A stretch of 64,000 nt of DNA from Pleomorphomonas sp. NRK KF1 (GCF_023721755.1 NZ_JAMDLH010000008.1:151597-215596), one strand, 5' to 3'; positions 18,166 through 28,372 are shown, counted from the stretch's first letter. Notes: generated by a model not told the origin, from the sequence alone. Program-made: numbers and translations.

Positions 18166-19203
18166 ATGACGATGACCTTGAAGGAGTTTTCCAAGACAAT
18201 CGGCATGTCGCAGACGACCGTCAGCCGCGCCTTGGGCGGCTATCCCGAGGTCAACGAGGCGACCCGGCGGAAAATTCGCGAGGCGGCGGAGCAGTACAAC
18301 TATCACCCGAACAGCCGTGCCACCGGGCTGGCGACCGGCCGGTCGATGATGATCGGGCACATTCTGGCGACGAGGACGCGCCACGAGATGGTCAATCCGA
18401 TCTTCGGCGATTTCGTTGCCAGCGCGTCGAAAACCTATGCCGAGTATGGCTACGACATGATGTTCACCCGGGTGGAGGACGGCAACGAGGAGGCGTCGTA
18501 TCTGAAGCTCAAGGCAAGGCAGGTGCTGGACGGCCTGGTCGTTCAGGGACCGACCGTCAAGGATGCCCATATCCCCATCCTGAAGAAGATCGGGATCCCC
18601 TTCGTGGTCCACGGCCGATCGAGCGAGCTGACGGAGTCCTACTCCTGGGTGGACGTCAACAACCGGGCGGCCTTCAAGCGGGCGACCCAGTTCCTGATCG
18701 ATCTCGGGCACCGCCGCATCGGCCTGATCAACGGCCTCGAGCACATGGACTACGCCTTCCGCCGCCGCGAGGGCTACACGGAAGCCTTGCTGGAGTCGGG
18801 CATCGAGGTGGACCCCGCGCTGATGAGCTGCGACGAGATGACCGAGGCTTTCGGCTATCAGCGCGCGCAGCAGATGCTGCAAACCGACGCGCCGCCAACC
18901 GCCTTCGTCGTGTCGTCGCTCATTTCCGCCTTTGGCGTGCGGCGGGCGGCCGAGCAGCGCGGGTTGGTTCTCGGCAAGGACTTCTCGGTCGTCTGCCACG
19001 ACGACGATCTGTCCTATTTCGAAAATGGCCGGGACGTGCCGATCTTCACCTCCACCAGGTCGTCGGTGCGCGAGGCGGGCCGGCTTCTGGCCGAGCTGCT
19101 GATCGAGAAGATATCGAACCCCAAGATGAAGGACCGGCACATCCTTCTGGAGGCGGCCCTGGTTGTCGGCACATCGACGGGGCCGGCGCCTTCGGCGGGA
19201 TGA
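18166..19203 (+). CDS. aglR: LacI-family regulator of the alpha-glucoside operon, AglR
   Basis: 345 residues. The N-terminus is a LacI helix-turn-helix plus hinge helix: MTMTLKEFSKTIGMSQTTVS, then RALGGYPEVNEATRRKIREA and the HPNSRATGLATGRS hinge. The rest is a periplasmic-binding-protein-like sugar sensor with the LGHRRIGLINGL strand. The start is taken at 18166; an ATG at 18172 is also possible, and the longer frame from 18103 lacks HTH homology in its extra part. It is divergent from aglE. By analogy with rhizobial AglR it represses the operon until alpha-glucosides are present. Confidence 0.88.
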   Translation: MTMTLKEFSKTIGMSQTTVSRALGGYPEVNEATRRKIREAAEQYNYHPNSRATGLATGRSMMIGHILATRTRHEMVNPIFGDFVASASKTYAEYGYDMMFTRVEDGNEEASYLKLKARQVLDGLVVQGPTVKDAHIPILKKIGIPFVVHGRSSELTESYSWVDVNNRAAFKRATQFLIDLGHRRIGLINGLEHMDYAFRRREGYTEALLESGIEVDPALMSCDEMTEAFGYQRAQQMLQTDAPPTAFVVSSLISAFGVRRAAEQRGLVLGKDFSVVCHDDDLSYFENGRDVPIFTSTRSSVREAGRLLAELLIEKISNPKMKDRHILLEAALVVGTSTGPAPSAG

Positions 19204-19222
19204 GTGGCGGGCCGGTCGCGCC

Positions 19223-19882
19223 TTACGGGCGAGAGAGCGCTTCCAGCTCGTCGTTCTCGTGGACGAAGCGGCCCGCTTCCTCGCGGCCGACGAGGGCGAC
19301 GATGGCGTCGGCCACCGTTTCGGCGCGGATGCCGGCGTAGCGGCTGAGCGGGCCGGTCATGACCGGGGCGAGCACCTCGAACACGCGCTGGCCGATCGCC
19401 TCCATCGGCCGCTGCTCGCGGCGCTCGCCGATCAGCATGCCGGGCCGGATCAGGTCGACGCGGGCAAAGCCGAGGTCGGTCACCGCCTGCTCGATGGCGC
19501 CCTTGGTCCTGAGGTAGAAGCCGGGGCCGCCGGCGCCGACCGAGGTGACCAGGATGAACTGCCGCGCGCCGAGCGCCCGCGCGCCCTGCGCCACCGCCTG
19601 CACATAGTCGTGGTCGACGCGGAACATGGCGTCTTCCGAGCCGGCGGCGCGGATGGTGGTGCCGAGGCAGGAGATGCCGACGTCGATGCCCTCGGGCGCC
19701 AGCGGGCCGAGCACGGCGGCCGGCGCCTCGGCCAGCCGCTCGAACTCCACCTCGTGGCCGCCGGCCGGCGAACCGGGGCGGACAAGGCTGGTGGCGCTGA
19801 TATCGAGGCGCGAGGCGAGGCGGCTGCGCACAAGGCTGCCGACCAGGCCGGTGCCGCCGGCGAGAAGCACGCGTAGGGTCAT
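19223..19882 (-). CDS. NAD(P)-binding Rossmann-fold oxidoreductase-like protein (NmrA/HTATIP2 type)
   Basis: 219 residues from the ATG at 19882, which has GGGAG eight bases upstream. The N-terminus is a dinucleotide-binding motif, LLAGGTGLVGSLVRSRLA. It is followed by CLGTTIRAAGSEDAMFRVDHDYV and a FILVTSVGAGGPGFYLRTKGAIE segment, the pattern of atypical short-chain dehydrogenases related to HTATIP2 and NmrA. These often act as redox sensors or have no known reaction. It converges with aglR, 20 bases away. Confidence 0.8.
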   Translation of the reverse strand: MTLRVLLAGGTGLVGSLVRSRLASRLDISATSLVRPGSPAGGHEVEFERLAEAPAAVLGPLAPEGIDVGISCLGTTIRAAGSEDAMFRVDHDYVQAVAQGARALGARQFILVTSVGAGGPGFYLRTKGAIEQAVTDLGFARVDLIRPGMLIGERREQRPMEAIGQRVFEVLAPVMTGPLSRYAGIRAETVADAIVALVGREEAGRFVHENDELEALSRP

Positions 19883-19978
19883 GCGAAGATCTCCCTCAGC
19901 GCTAGATGGTAAGCGGCCAGGGTTGTGCAAGGCTGATCTTTGGAAGGGGCGGGGCCGCGCCGGCGGCCCCATCCTGGT

Positions 19979-20956
19979 TCAGGGCCGCAGCAGAACCTTG
20001 CCGGCCTTGCCCGAGGCGAGCGAGGCGGCGACGGCGTCCTTGATGCGGTCGAGCCCGAAGACGGCCTCCACCGGCAGCTTGAGTTCGCCCGAGGCGACCA
20101 GCCGCATCAGCTCGCCGATCAGCGCGGCGCGCTTGTCCGGCGCCATGGCGGCGCTGACCTTGGAACCCCAGAAGCCCTTGACGACCGCCTGCTTGAAGAT
20201 GGTGGCGCCCGAGGGAATGCGCATCGGCTCGCCGGCCATGCTGCCGAAGGAGACGAGCAGGCCGTTGTCGCCAAGGAGGTGCATCAGGTCGCCGCTGGCG
20301 TCGCCGCCGATGGAATCCACCGCCGCGCGGATCGGCGCGCCGCCGGTGATCTCGGTGACGCGCTCCTTCCAGCCGTCCGAGGCGGTGGAAACGGCGTTGG
20401 CGATGCCGAGGGCGGCCAGTTCGTCGACGCCTTCGTCGCGGCGGACGAGGTTGACGACGTGGATGCCGCGCGCCTTGGCCAGCATGGCCAGCGTCTTGCC
20501 GACGGCGCCGTTGGCGGTGTTCTGGATCACCCAGTCACCTTTGTCGACGCCGAGGAAGTCGAGGAGCGTGATGGCGCTGAAGGGCATGGCGATGAGCTGG
20601 GCGGCGGCCTCGTCGGGGATGGCGTCGGGCAGCGGAACGAGGCTGGCGGCCGGGGCGAGGAAAAATTCGGCCCAGGTCTCGTGAACGCCGGCCGCCGCCA
20701 CGCGGGCGCCGGGCGCGATGCCGGTGACGCCGGGGCCGAGCGCCTCGACGATGCCCACCGCCTCGCTGCCGCCGATGGCCGGCAGATCGGGCTTGTAGCC
20801 ATACTGGCCGCGCACGGTCCAGAGGTCATGGTTATGGATGGGCGACCGGATCGTCCTGATCCGCACCTGCCCCTCGCCCGGCTCGGGCATGGGGCTGTCG
20901 GCCGGCGTCAGAACCTCGGCCGGGTCGCCGAAGCTGCGGTGAAGTGCGCTCAACAT
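19979..20956 (-). CDS. Medium-chain dehydrogenase/reductase, zinc-independent (quinone/enoyl reductase-like)
   Basis: 325 residues from the ATG at 20956. It has the GroES-like N-terminal domain, the IGGSEAVGIVEALGPGV segment and a Rossmann domain with NTANGAVGKTLAMLAKARG, where NADPH binds. The zinc-ligand Cys/His pattern of alcohol dehydrogenases is absent, placing it with quinone oxidoreductase or 2-enoyl reductase-like members. The gene directly follows the PACE gene and may be cotranscribed with it. The substrate is unknown. Confidence 0.83.
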   Translation of the reverse strand: MLSALHRSFGDPAEVLTPADSPMPEPGEGQVRIRTIRSPIHNHDLWTVRGQYGYKPDLPAIGGSEAVGIVEALGPGVTGIAPGARVAAAGVHETWAEFFLAPAASLVPLPDAIPDEAAAQLIAMPFSAITLLDFLGVDKGDWVIQNTANGAVGKTLAMLAKARGIHVVNLVRRDEGVDELAALGIANAVSTASDGWKERVTEITGGAPIRAAVDSIGGDASGDLMHLLGDNGLLVSFGSMAGEPMRIPSGATIFKQAVVKGFWGSKVSAAMAPDKRAALIGELMRLVASGELKLPVEAVFGLDRIKDAVAASLASGKAGKVLLRP

Positions 20957-20978
20957 GCGTTTGTCCTCGAAAGATGGG

Positions 20979-21407
20979 TCAGGCCTGCGTCTGCCATTCG
21001 GCCAGCGGGAAAAGGCGGTCGTAGGCCCAATTGAACACGAAGGCGTAGGCCATGTAGAAGGCCGCAAACGAGATATCCATCATCAACGCCTGCCACAGAG
21101 ATATGCCGAGATAGACGGCAATAAAGGGCATCAGCACGGCCAGCAGGCCGGCCTCGAAGAGGATGGCGTGGAACACGCGCATCACCGTGCCCTTGGCGGT
21201 GTTGCCGCGCGCGGCGCGGAGGCCCAGGTCGAACAGGTAGTTGTAGACAAGGTTCCACAGCGTGGCCACCACGGCGATGATGGCGCTGAGCACGCCGATG
21301 TCCAGCATCGGCTGGCTGAAGGCCAGCGCCCCCAGCGGCGTGACCAGCGCCAGCCCGATGATCTCGAAGCTGACGACATGACGGATACGGTCAGGCAAAG
21401 AACGCAT
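20979..21407 (-). CDS. PACE-family (AceI-like) efflux transporter
   Basis: 142 residues with four predicted membrane helices arranged as two bacterial transmembrane pair repeats (RHVVSFEIIGLALVTPLGAL and RVFHAILFEAGLLAVL). Conserved features are the N-terminal Glu in the first helix, WNLVYNYLFD and FNWAYDRLFP. PACE proteins export biocides such as chlorhexidine or short polyamines using the proton gradient. The start at 21407 has a textbook GGAGG. It lies 22 bases before the downstream reductase gene. Confidence 0.85.
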   Translation of the reverse strand: MRSLPDRIRHVVSFEIIGLALVTPLGALAFSQPMLDIGVLSAIIAVVATLWNLVYNYLFDLGLRAARGNTAKGTVMRVFHAILFEAGLLAVLMPFIAVYLGISLWQALMMDISFAAFYMAYAFVFNWAYDRLFPLAEWQTQA

Positions 21408-21496
21408 GCAACCTCCTGGTGCCGGGTGGGCGGAGGTCGCCCTCGCGTGAGTGGGGAAGGATATATACGGACGCGGCGGGGCGCAATGTGGGGCGG

Positions 21497-22045
21497 GGAT
21501 ATCGGCGCGCCGTTGGTTCGGGGAGCTTGATATGGGCCGCAGTGATTTTGCGTCCTGAGGTCCTCGCCTTCGCGAGGATGACAGGAAATTGATATTAAAC
21601 AAGGGGATAGGCGTTTCGCGTGGGTGAGGTGAGTGTTGCCTTCCATTGGGGAAGGCAAACGGGCCACTGGGTTCGTGAGCGGCTTATCCCCCTGTTCCAT
21701 CTATATAATTTCGTCATCCTGCGCGAAGGCGCAGGACCTCGGGCAGGAAAGGGCAGGAGGTTGATATCGGGCGCCGTTGGTTCAGGGAGCTTAATATGGG
21801 CCGATGTGCCATCTCGTCCTGAGGTCCTCGCCTGCGCGAGGATGACAGGAGATTGATATGAAACAAGGGGATAGGCGTTTCTCTTGGGCGAGAGGAGCGG
21901 GCGGCTTCCATCTGGGAAGGCAAGCGGTGGGTGAGCTTGCGAGCGGTTTATCCAATTGAAACATACATATAAATTGTCATCCTTGCGCAGGCGAGGACCT
22001 CGGGCAGGAAGGGGCTAGAGGCTGATATCGGTCTCCCTTCGCCGC
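21497..22045. repeat. Two tandem copies of the dispersed palindromic repeat (D1, D2)
   Basis: This fills the 720-base gap between the PACE gene and hipB. Copies run about 21497-21777 and 21760-22045 and share a GATATCGG tail. Each has a left hairpin (CCTCGC stem), a 130-base spacer with a GGCTTCCAT...GGGAAGGC inverted repeat, and a right hairpin. Spacer sequence resembles that at 23671-23930 but not that at 972-1218, so spacer subtypes exist. Confidence 0.85.
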
Positions 22046-22086
22046 AGGGAGATAGGGGGATCATTGGCGGTCGCATTAAATGCCAT

Positions 22087-22123
22087 TATAATAGCAATAA
22101 ATTCGATAATCAGCTATAATCAG
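22087..22123 (+). promoter_or_regulatory. hipBA promoter/operator region with ATAATCAG direct repeats
   Basis: A/T-rich DNA directly before hipB contains TATAAT at 22087-22092 and again at 22115-22120. Two identical 8-base boxes, ATAATCAG, start at 22106 and 22116, exactly 10 bases or one helical turn apart. This is a plausible binding site for the HipB-like repressor; the ATG follows at 22128. Confidence 0.5.
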
Positions 22124-22127
22124 CCTC

Positions 22128-22427
22128 ATGTTCGCACTTAGCCTCACCTCCCCATCGGACATCATCCAGGGCGTCGCGGCGCGCATGAAGCGCCGGCGCC
22201 TCGATCTGGATCTGACGCAGCGCGAGTTGGCGGCGCGGTCCGGCGTGTCCTACGGGTCGCTGCGGCTGTTCGAGGAAACGGGCAAGGCGTCGTTCGAGGC
22301 CGTGGTGAAGATCGCCTTCGCTCTGGAGGCGGAAGCGGAGTTCGAGGCGCTGTTTCCGCCACGGCCGGCGAAGACCCTGGACGAGGTGGTGGGCCGGCCG
22401 GCTCGGAAGAGGGCGCGGCGAAAATGA
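22128..22427 (+). CDS. HipB-like antitoxin, XRE-family DNA-binding protein
   Basis: 99 residues. A Cro/CI-type helix-turn-helix spans about residues 18-70 (RRLDLDLTQRELAARSGVSY, then GSLRLFEETGKASFEAVVKI). The C-terminal tail is basic (GRPARKRARRK). In this family the antitoxin binds the operon operator and neutralises the HipA kinase. Its stop overlaps the hipA start as ATGA. Confidence 0.85.
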   Translation: MFALSLTSPSDIIQGVAARMKRRRLDLDLTQRELAARSGVSYGSLRLFEETGKASFEAVVKIAFALEAEAEFEALFPPRPAKTLDEVVGRPARKRARRK

Positions 22428-23674
22428 AGTTCGTCCCCATCCGGAAAATGCAGGTTCTGCTCGACCTCGAGGGGACGCGGCGCGACCTTGGAACGCTGGC
22501 GTGGAGCGCGGAGGAGCGGCAGGCCTATTTCGAGTATGCCCCCGGCTTCGTCGCCGCGCCGCTGCCGGTCTCGCCGTTCCGCCTGCCGGTCAGGGCCGGA
22601 CTTTCGGCCGCCGGCCGGGTTCCACCGGAGTTCGAGGGGCTGCATGGCCTCTTCAACGACAGCGTGCCCGACGGCTGGGGCCGGTTGCTGCTCGACCGGC
22701 GGCTCGCCAACATCGGCGCGAAGGCGGGGGACGTGAGCCCGATCGACCGTCTCACGGCGGTGGGCGGCAATGGCATGGGCGCGCTGGTCTTCGTGCCGGA
22801 GTTGCCGGGCCGGGAGCGCGGGCAGGACGATCTCGACTGGTTCGTCGAGCAGGTGGACTGCGTGCAGAGCGAGCGGGAGATCGCGGATATCGAAGCCTTG
22901 CAGGCGGCGCAGGGCGGTTCGGCCGGCGCCAGACCGAAGATCATGATCGGCCTCGACAGGGGCAAGCAATCCTTCCGCCTCGACTACGGCCTCGGCCTGC
23001 CCGGTGGGTTCGAGCCATGGCTAGTCAAGGGCCGCGCCCTCGGCGACAGGGACGACATCGGCGTGGAAGAACACGCCTACGCCCTGATGGCGCGTGCCGC
23101 CGGGCTCATGATGGCCGAAACGTCGGTGATCGAGACCGCGCGGGGCAATCGCCTGTTCGCGACGAAGCGCTTCGACCGAACGGCGGGCGGCCGCCTGCAC
23201 ATGCATACGGCCAGCGGGCTTCTCAACGCCAGCCATCGCGAGGCCGCGCTCGACTACGGCGCCCTTCACAAGCTGACCGCCGTGCTGACGCGCGACAGCC
23301 GGGACGTTGCGCGGATGTTCCGCCACATGACGTTCAACGTGCTGGCGCACAACCGCGACGACCACGCCAAGAACCACGCCTTCCTGATGGGCGCCGATGG
23401 CAGATGGATTCTCGCGCCCGCCTATGACCTCACATGGTCAGACGGGCCGGCCGGCGAACACAGCGCGGCGATTGCCGGCGAGGGGCGCCATCCGGGCCGG
23501 GAGCATCTGCAGGCCGTTGCAAAGGACGCCTCGATCCCGGAGCGCGAGGCCTTGGGCATCATCGACGAGGTGCGCGAAGCCATCGCCCGCTGGCGGCACC
23601 ATGCCGACGAAGCCGGCCTTGGAAAAGCGCGGACGGCCGAGGTGGAGGGCAAACTGAACGGTGTGGCAGGGTGA
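22424..23674 (+). CDS. HipA-like serine/threonine kinase toxin
   Basis: 416 residues, normal for HipA. The N-terminal part has the GLFNDSVPDGWGRLLLDRRL segment. The ATP-binding and catalytic parts show PWLVKGRA, an Asn-x-Asp-Asp-His loop (AHNRDDHAKNHAFL) and the metal-binding PAYDLTWS. HipA kinases phosphorylate aminoacyl-tRNA synthetases or related targets and slow growth when the antitoxin is lost. All catalytic residues are visible, so it looks active. Start fixed by the four-base overlap with hipB. Confidence 0.9.
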   Translation: MKFVPIRKMQVLLDLEGTRRDLGTLAWSAEERQAYFEYAPGFVAAPLPVSPFRLPVRAGLSAAGRVPPEFEGLHGLFNDSVPDGWGRLLLDRRLANIGAKAGDVSPIDRLTAVGGNGMGALVFVPELPGRERGQDDLDWFVEQVDCVQSEREIADIEALQAAQGGSAGARPKIMIGLDRGKQSFRLDYGLGLPGGFEPWLVKGRALGDRDDIGVEEHAYALMARAAGLMMAETSVIETARGNRLFATKRFDRTAGGRLHMHTASGLLNASHREAALDYGALHKLTAVLTRDSRDVARMFRHMTFNVLAHNRDDHAKNHAFLMGADGRWILAPAYDLTWSDGPAGEHSAAIAGEGRHPGREHLQAVAKDASIPEREALGIIDEVREAIARWRHHADEAGLGKARTAEVEGKLNGVAG

Positions 23675-24065
23675 TATCGGGCGCCGTTGGCTTGGGGAGC
23701 GTGATATAGGCCGCAGCGATTTCTCGTCCTGAGGTCCTGCGCCTGCGCGAGGATGACAGGAAATTGATATGAAACAAGGGGATAGGCGTTTCGCTTGGGT
23801 GAGGGGAGCGGGCGGCTTCCATTGGGGAAGGCAAGCGGGTCACTGGGTTTGTGAGCGGCTTATCCAATTGAAACATATATATAAATTGTCATCCTTGCGC
23901 AGGCGAGGACCTCGGGCAGGAAGGGGCGCTAGGTTGATATCGGGCGCCCTGTTTTAGGGAGCTTGATATGGGCCGGTGTGCCATCTCGTCCTGAGGTCCA
24001 CCTTGAATTCGCTCGCGAATTCAAGCGGCCTTCGCGAGGATGACAGGAGATTGATATATATAACA
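23671..24065. repeat. Dispersed palindromic repeat, copy E plus a half copy with nested palindrome
   Basis: This fills the gap after hipA. A full copy of the 21497-type spacer subtype (about 23671-23945) is followed by an extra half whose hairpin carries the nested TTGAATTCG/CGAATTCAA palindrome at 24002-24025. Confidence 0.85.
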
Positions 24066-24094
24066 GGGAGATGGCGCCTTGCGTGCCCTCGCCC

Positions 24095-25156
<1,062 letters not shown>

Positions 25157-25160
25157 GGCG

Positions 25161-25994
25161 TCATCCCTTGATGCCGGAGCCGGCGAGGCCCTGGACGTAA
25201 TAGCGTTGCAGCGGAATGAGCAGCAGCATGGGGATCAGCGCCGTGATGACGGCCGCCCCGAACAGCTGGTTCCACGCCGTGGTGTACTGGTCCTGGAAGG
25301 CGGCCATGCCGACCTGGATCACCTTGAACTGCTGGGCCGGCATGGCGAGCAGCGGCCACAGGAAGGCCTCCCACTGGAATATGAACAGCATCAACCCTGC
25401 CGATATGCAGGTGGGCAGCGACAGCGGCACGTAGACCGACCAGAGGATGCGCAGCCAGCCGGCGCCTTCGAGGCGCGCCGCCTCGTAATAGTCCTTCGGC
25501 ACCTGCTGGAAGAACTGGTAGAACAGGAAAACGGCGAGGCCGTTGGCGACCGAGGGCACCACCAGGGCGGCCACGTGGTCGATCCAGCCAAGCTGGCTGA
25601 CCACCGAATAGAGCGGCATGGCGATGGCCTCGAAGGGCAGCATGAAGCTGACCACCACGATGCCCAGCACGGCCGACTTGCCGGGAAACTCAAACAGGGC
25701 GAAGGCGTAGCCGGCGAGCGCATTGACCACGAGGCCGAGCGCCGTGGTCAACCCGGCAACCAGGAGCGTGTTGGCGATGATCGCGCCGAAGCCGCGCTCG
25801 AAGATCGCCACATAGGCCTCGACCGTGAACGGCTCGGGCAACAGCGCCCGCGGCGTGAAGGGGAAGAGGTCGGCGAACATGGCGTCGTTGGGCCGGAAGG
25901 ACGAGGCGATCGCCCACCAGAGCGGCAGCACGAAGACGAAGGCGGCGACGGCCATCGCCCCGTAGATCAGGAGCTTGCGGAGGGCGGGCGACAT
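25161..25994 (-). CDS. ABC transporter permease, MalG type
   Basis: 277 residues with six membrane helices (first AMAVAAFVFVLPLWWAIASS). The EAA loop is EAARLEGAGWLRILWSVYVPL. The start overlaps the stop of the MalF-type permease at 25994, and the gene ends five bases before the ATPase start, so the three genes are translated together. Confidence 0.88.
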   Translation of the reverse strand: MSPALRKLLIYGAMAVAAFVFVLPLWWAIASSFRPNDAMFADLFPFTPRALLPEPFTVEAYVAIFERGFGAIIANTLLVAGLTTALGLVVNALAGYAFALFEFPGKSAVLGIVVVSFMLPFEAIAMPLYSVVSQLGWIDHVAALVVPSVANGLAVFLFYQFFQQVPKDYYEAARLEGAGWLRILWSVYVPLSLPTCISAGLMLFIFQWEAFLWPLLAMPAQQFKVIQVGMAAFQDQYTTAWNQLFGAAVITALIPMLLLIPLQRYYVQGLAGSGIKG

Positions 25995-26863
25995 CAGCGG
26001 GCCTCCTTGGCCGGCGCCGACGACAACAGGCGGAACTGGATGGCGACGATGACCAGCAGCATCGCCACCAGACAGACGACGATGGCCATGGCGCGGCCCA
26101 TGTCGCCGAACACGAAGCCGGACTTGTAGGCCTCGTACATCAACACGTTGGTGGAGCCGCGCGGGCCGCCGCCGGTCAGCATGAACACCGGCGCGAACAG
26201 CAGGAAGTTGATGGTGATGTCGGCCACCAGCACGAACAAGAGCGTCGGGCGAAGGAGCGGCAGCGTGACGAGCCAGAGGCGCTGCCAGGCCGAGGCGCCC
26301 TCGAGCCGCGCCGCCTCGTTGATCTCGGGCGGGATGTTCTGCAAGCCGCCGACGAGGAAGATCATCCAGTAGCTGATGCCCTTCCAGGTGGCGATGGCGA
26401 TGATGGAATAGAGCGCGAAATCAGGGCTGGTCAGGAAGCGGTAGGGGCCGAGGCCGATGGCGCCGAGCGCGCCGTTGAGGAAGCCTTCCGGCAGCAGCAC
26501 TATGCGCCAGATGATGACGGCGACCGGCAGCGAAATGCCGATGGGGATGAGGAACAACAGGCGGAACACCGCCATGCCCGGCAGCTTCTGGACGAACATC
26601 AAGGCCAGCGCCAGGGCGAGCGCCACCTGCAACGGGTTGATGATCAGGTTGAACCACAGCGTGACGCGGAGCGACTTCCAGAAGCCCGAGTCGGTGAGGA
26701 GGCCAACGTAGTTCTCCAGGCCGACGAAGGTGCGCTCGCCGGCGATGGTGGTGTAGAGGCTTTCGTAGAGGGCGAGCCCGATGGGATAGGCGCGGAAGAT
26801 CGCCAGCCCCAGCAAGGCCGGCGCGAGCGTCAGGACCAGGAGGGCGACAGGCGAGCGGTTCAA
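25994..26863 (-). CDS. ABC transporter permease, MalF type
   Basis: 289 residues, six membrane helices (first VALLVLTLAPALLGLAIF). The EAA loop is EAARLEGASAWQRLWLVTLPL. Last base shared with the start codon of the MalG-type permease. It forms the heterodimeric channel with that protein. Confidence 0.88.
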   Translation of the reverse strand: MNRSPVALLVLTLAPALLGLAIFRAYPIGLALYESLYTTIAGERTFVGLENYVGLLTDSGFWKSLRVTLWFNLIINPLQVALALALALMFVQKLPGMAVFRLLFLIPIGISLPVAVIIWRIVLLPEGFLNGALGAIGLGPYRFLTSPDFALYSIIAIATWKGISYWMIFLVGGLQNIPPEINEAARLEGASAWQRLWLVTLPLLRPTLLFVLVADITINFLLFAPVFMLTGGGPRGSTNVLMYEAYKSGFVFGDMGRAMAIVVCLVAMLLVIVAIQFRLLSSAPAKEAR

Positions 26864-26885
26864 TGCACCTCTTCCCCGAAAGCGA

Positions 26886-26903
26886 CCGCGCCCGAGGGCG
26901 CGG
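26886..26903 (-). other. Stem-loop between the binding-protein gene and the permeases
   Basis: CCGCGCCC pairs perfectly with GGGCGCGG over a two-base loop, in the 58-base gap after the binding-protein stop. It mirrors the stem-loop between aglE and aglF and probably protects the upstream transcript. Confidence 0.55.
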
Positions 26904-26921
26904 CCATCTGTTTTCGTGAGC

Positions 26922-28241
26922 TTACTTGCGGTTCAGCCGCTTGGCAGCCTGATCGTAGGCATCGACGGCGGTATCCAGCGCCTCGTCCACCGGCACGCCG
27001 TTGGCAATGTCGGTGAAGGCGGTGCGGAAGGCGTCCTGCAGCTGGCTGAAGGCGACGGTGACCGGACGCGGCGCGGCGGTGTTGCGCGACTCCCAGGCCG
27101 ACAGGCGCATGACCGAGGCCGGGAAGGCGTCATAGGCCGGGTCGCTGTTGATCTGATCGAGCAGGCGGTTGGTGACCGGCAGCTGGTTGAGCGTCTTGAA
27201 CCAGACGTCGGTGCCCTCGTCGCTCAGCGCGGCGAACTTGGCGAAGTCGGCGGCGGCGGCTGCGTCCGGGCTGACCTTGGTGACCGAGAGGTACCAGCTG
27301 CCGGTGGGCGTCGAGGCCTTGCCCTCGGCGAACTTCGGGTGCGGGGCGATGCCGAAGTTGATGCTGGAGTCGGCGACGGCCGGCACGTTCCAGGTGCCGC
27401 CGACGAACATGGCCAGCTGGCCGTTGGTGAACATCTGCGCCGCTTCGCCGAAGCCGAGCGAGCGGGGGCTGACGTTGTCCTTGTTGAAGAGGTCCGACCA
27501 CCAGCTGGCGGCCTTGGTCCAGGCGTCGCCGTTCAAGTAACCGTCGGCGGTCATGGCGTCGGCCGAGATCAGCTCGCCACCCAGCGACCCGCCCAGCGGC
27601 TGCAGCTGGTAGAGCTCGCCGAACTGCTCGAAGGCGAAGCCCCAGGGCTTGCCCTTGCCGCCCTCGTCGCCGGAGACGGCCTTGGCCGCCTCGGCCACCT
27701 GCTCGAACGTCCAGCGGTCCTCGGTAGCGAGCTTGACGATGGTGTCGGGCTTGGTGACGCTGTCCTTGGTGAGGCCGTTCGGCGGGGTGACGCCGGCGGC
27801 CTTCAGGAGGTCGACGTTGTAGTAGAGCACCTGGGCCGACGAGTTCATCGGCAGGGAGTAGAGCTTGCCGTCATAGGTGCCGGTGGCGACCGAGGAGGCG
27901 ACCAGCTTCTGCTTGGCTTCGTCGGCCACGGCGGCGTCGAAGGGCAGGATGTAGCCGTTGGCGGCATAGGCGGCGACGACCGGCGCGTCGGTGTAGATGA
28001 GGTCGACGGCGGCGTCGGCCGACTTCAGCCGCATCTCCGACACCTGGAAGAACTGGTTCCACGGCAGGCTCTGGATCTCGACCTTCACATCCGCATGCTG
28101 GGCCATGTAGGCGTCGGCAACCGCCTCCATCGAGCCCTTGTCGAGGCCCTCGATCATCAGCACGGTCAGCGTGGTCTCGGCGTGGGCGGTGGCGGTGAGC
28201 CCAATCGCCAGAGCGGTGGTCAATAGCGGCAGCCGGGTCAT
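26922..28241 (-). CDS. ABC transporter substrate-binding protein, family 1
   Basis: 439 residues from the ATG at 28241, preceded by AGGAGA and starting a signal peptide (MTRLPLLTTALAIGLTATAHA). The mature protein resembles carbohydrate-binding family 1 proteins: LTVLMIEG strand, DLIYTDAPVVAAYAANGYIL, LPMNSSAQVLYYN and FVGGTWNVPAVADSS. The adjacent nucleoside hydrolase suggests a nucleoside or ribose-type substrate, but this is inference; the fold is that of sugar-binding proteins rather than BMP-type nucleoside binders. Three 34-bp repeats precede it. Confidence 0.85.
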   Translation of the reverse strand: MTRLPLLTTALAIGLTATAHAETTLTVLMIEGLDKGSMEAVADAYMAQHADVKVEIQSLPWNQFFQVSEMRLKSADAAVDLIYTDAPVVAAYAANGYILPFDAAVADEAKQKLVASSVATGTYDGKLYSLPMNSSAQVLYYNVDLLKAAGVTPPNGLTKDSVTKPDTIVKLATEDRWTFEQVAEAAKAVSGDEGGKGKPWGFAFEQFGELYQLQPLGGSLGGELISADAMTADGYLNGDAWTKAASWWSDLFNKDNVSPRSLGFGEAAQMFTNGQLAMFVGGTWNVPAVADSSINFGIAPHPKFAEGKASTPTGSWYLSVTKVSPDAAAAADFAKFAALSDEGTDVWFKTLNQLPVTNRLLDQINSDPAYDAFPASVMRLSAWESRNTAAPRPVTVAFSQLQDAFRTAFTDIANGVPVDEALDTAVDAYDQAAKRLNRK

Positions 28242-28270
28242 GGTGTTCTCCTCTGGTCTTCTTGTTCTTT

Positions 28271-28372
28271 GCGGTACTAGCGGTCCAACGCTTTTGTCTT
28301 TTATGCGGTACCAGCGGTCCAACGGTCTTTTCTTTTTTGCGGTCCTAGCGGTCCAAACTACTGTTCTTTTGT
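28271..28372. promoter_or_regulatory. Triple 34-bp direct repeat upstream of the binding-protein gene
   Basis: Units start at 28271, 28305 and 28339, exactly 34 bases apart. Each begins with two 9-base boxes of the form GCGGTNCNA GCGGTCCAA and ends with a pyrimidine-rich spacer (CTTTTGTCTTTT-like). The array fills most of the 136-base gap between the hydrolase stop and the binding-protein start. 34 bases is about three helical turns, so the boxes lie on one face of the DNA, as expected for cooperative binding of a regulator. Confidence 0.65.

Noticed and set aside
28271..28372. CRISPR-like or iteron origin at the 34-bp repeats
   Set aside because: Only three units, in a promoter position between two metabolic genes, with pyrimidine spacers and no rep gene nearby.
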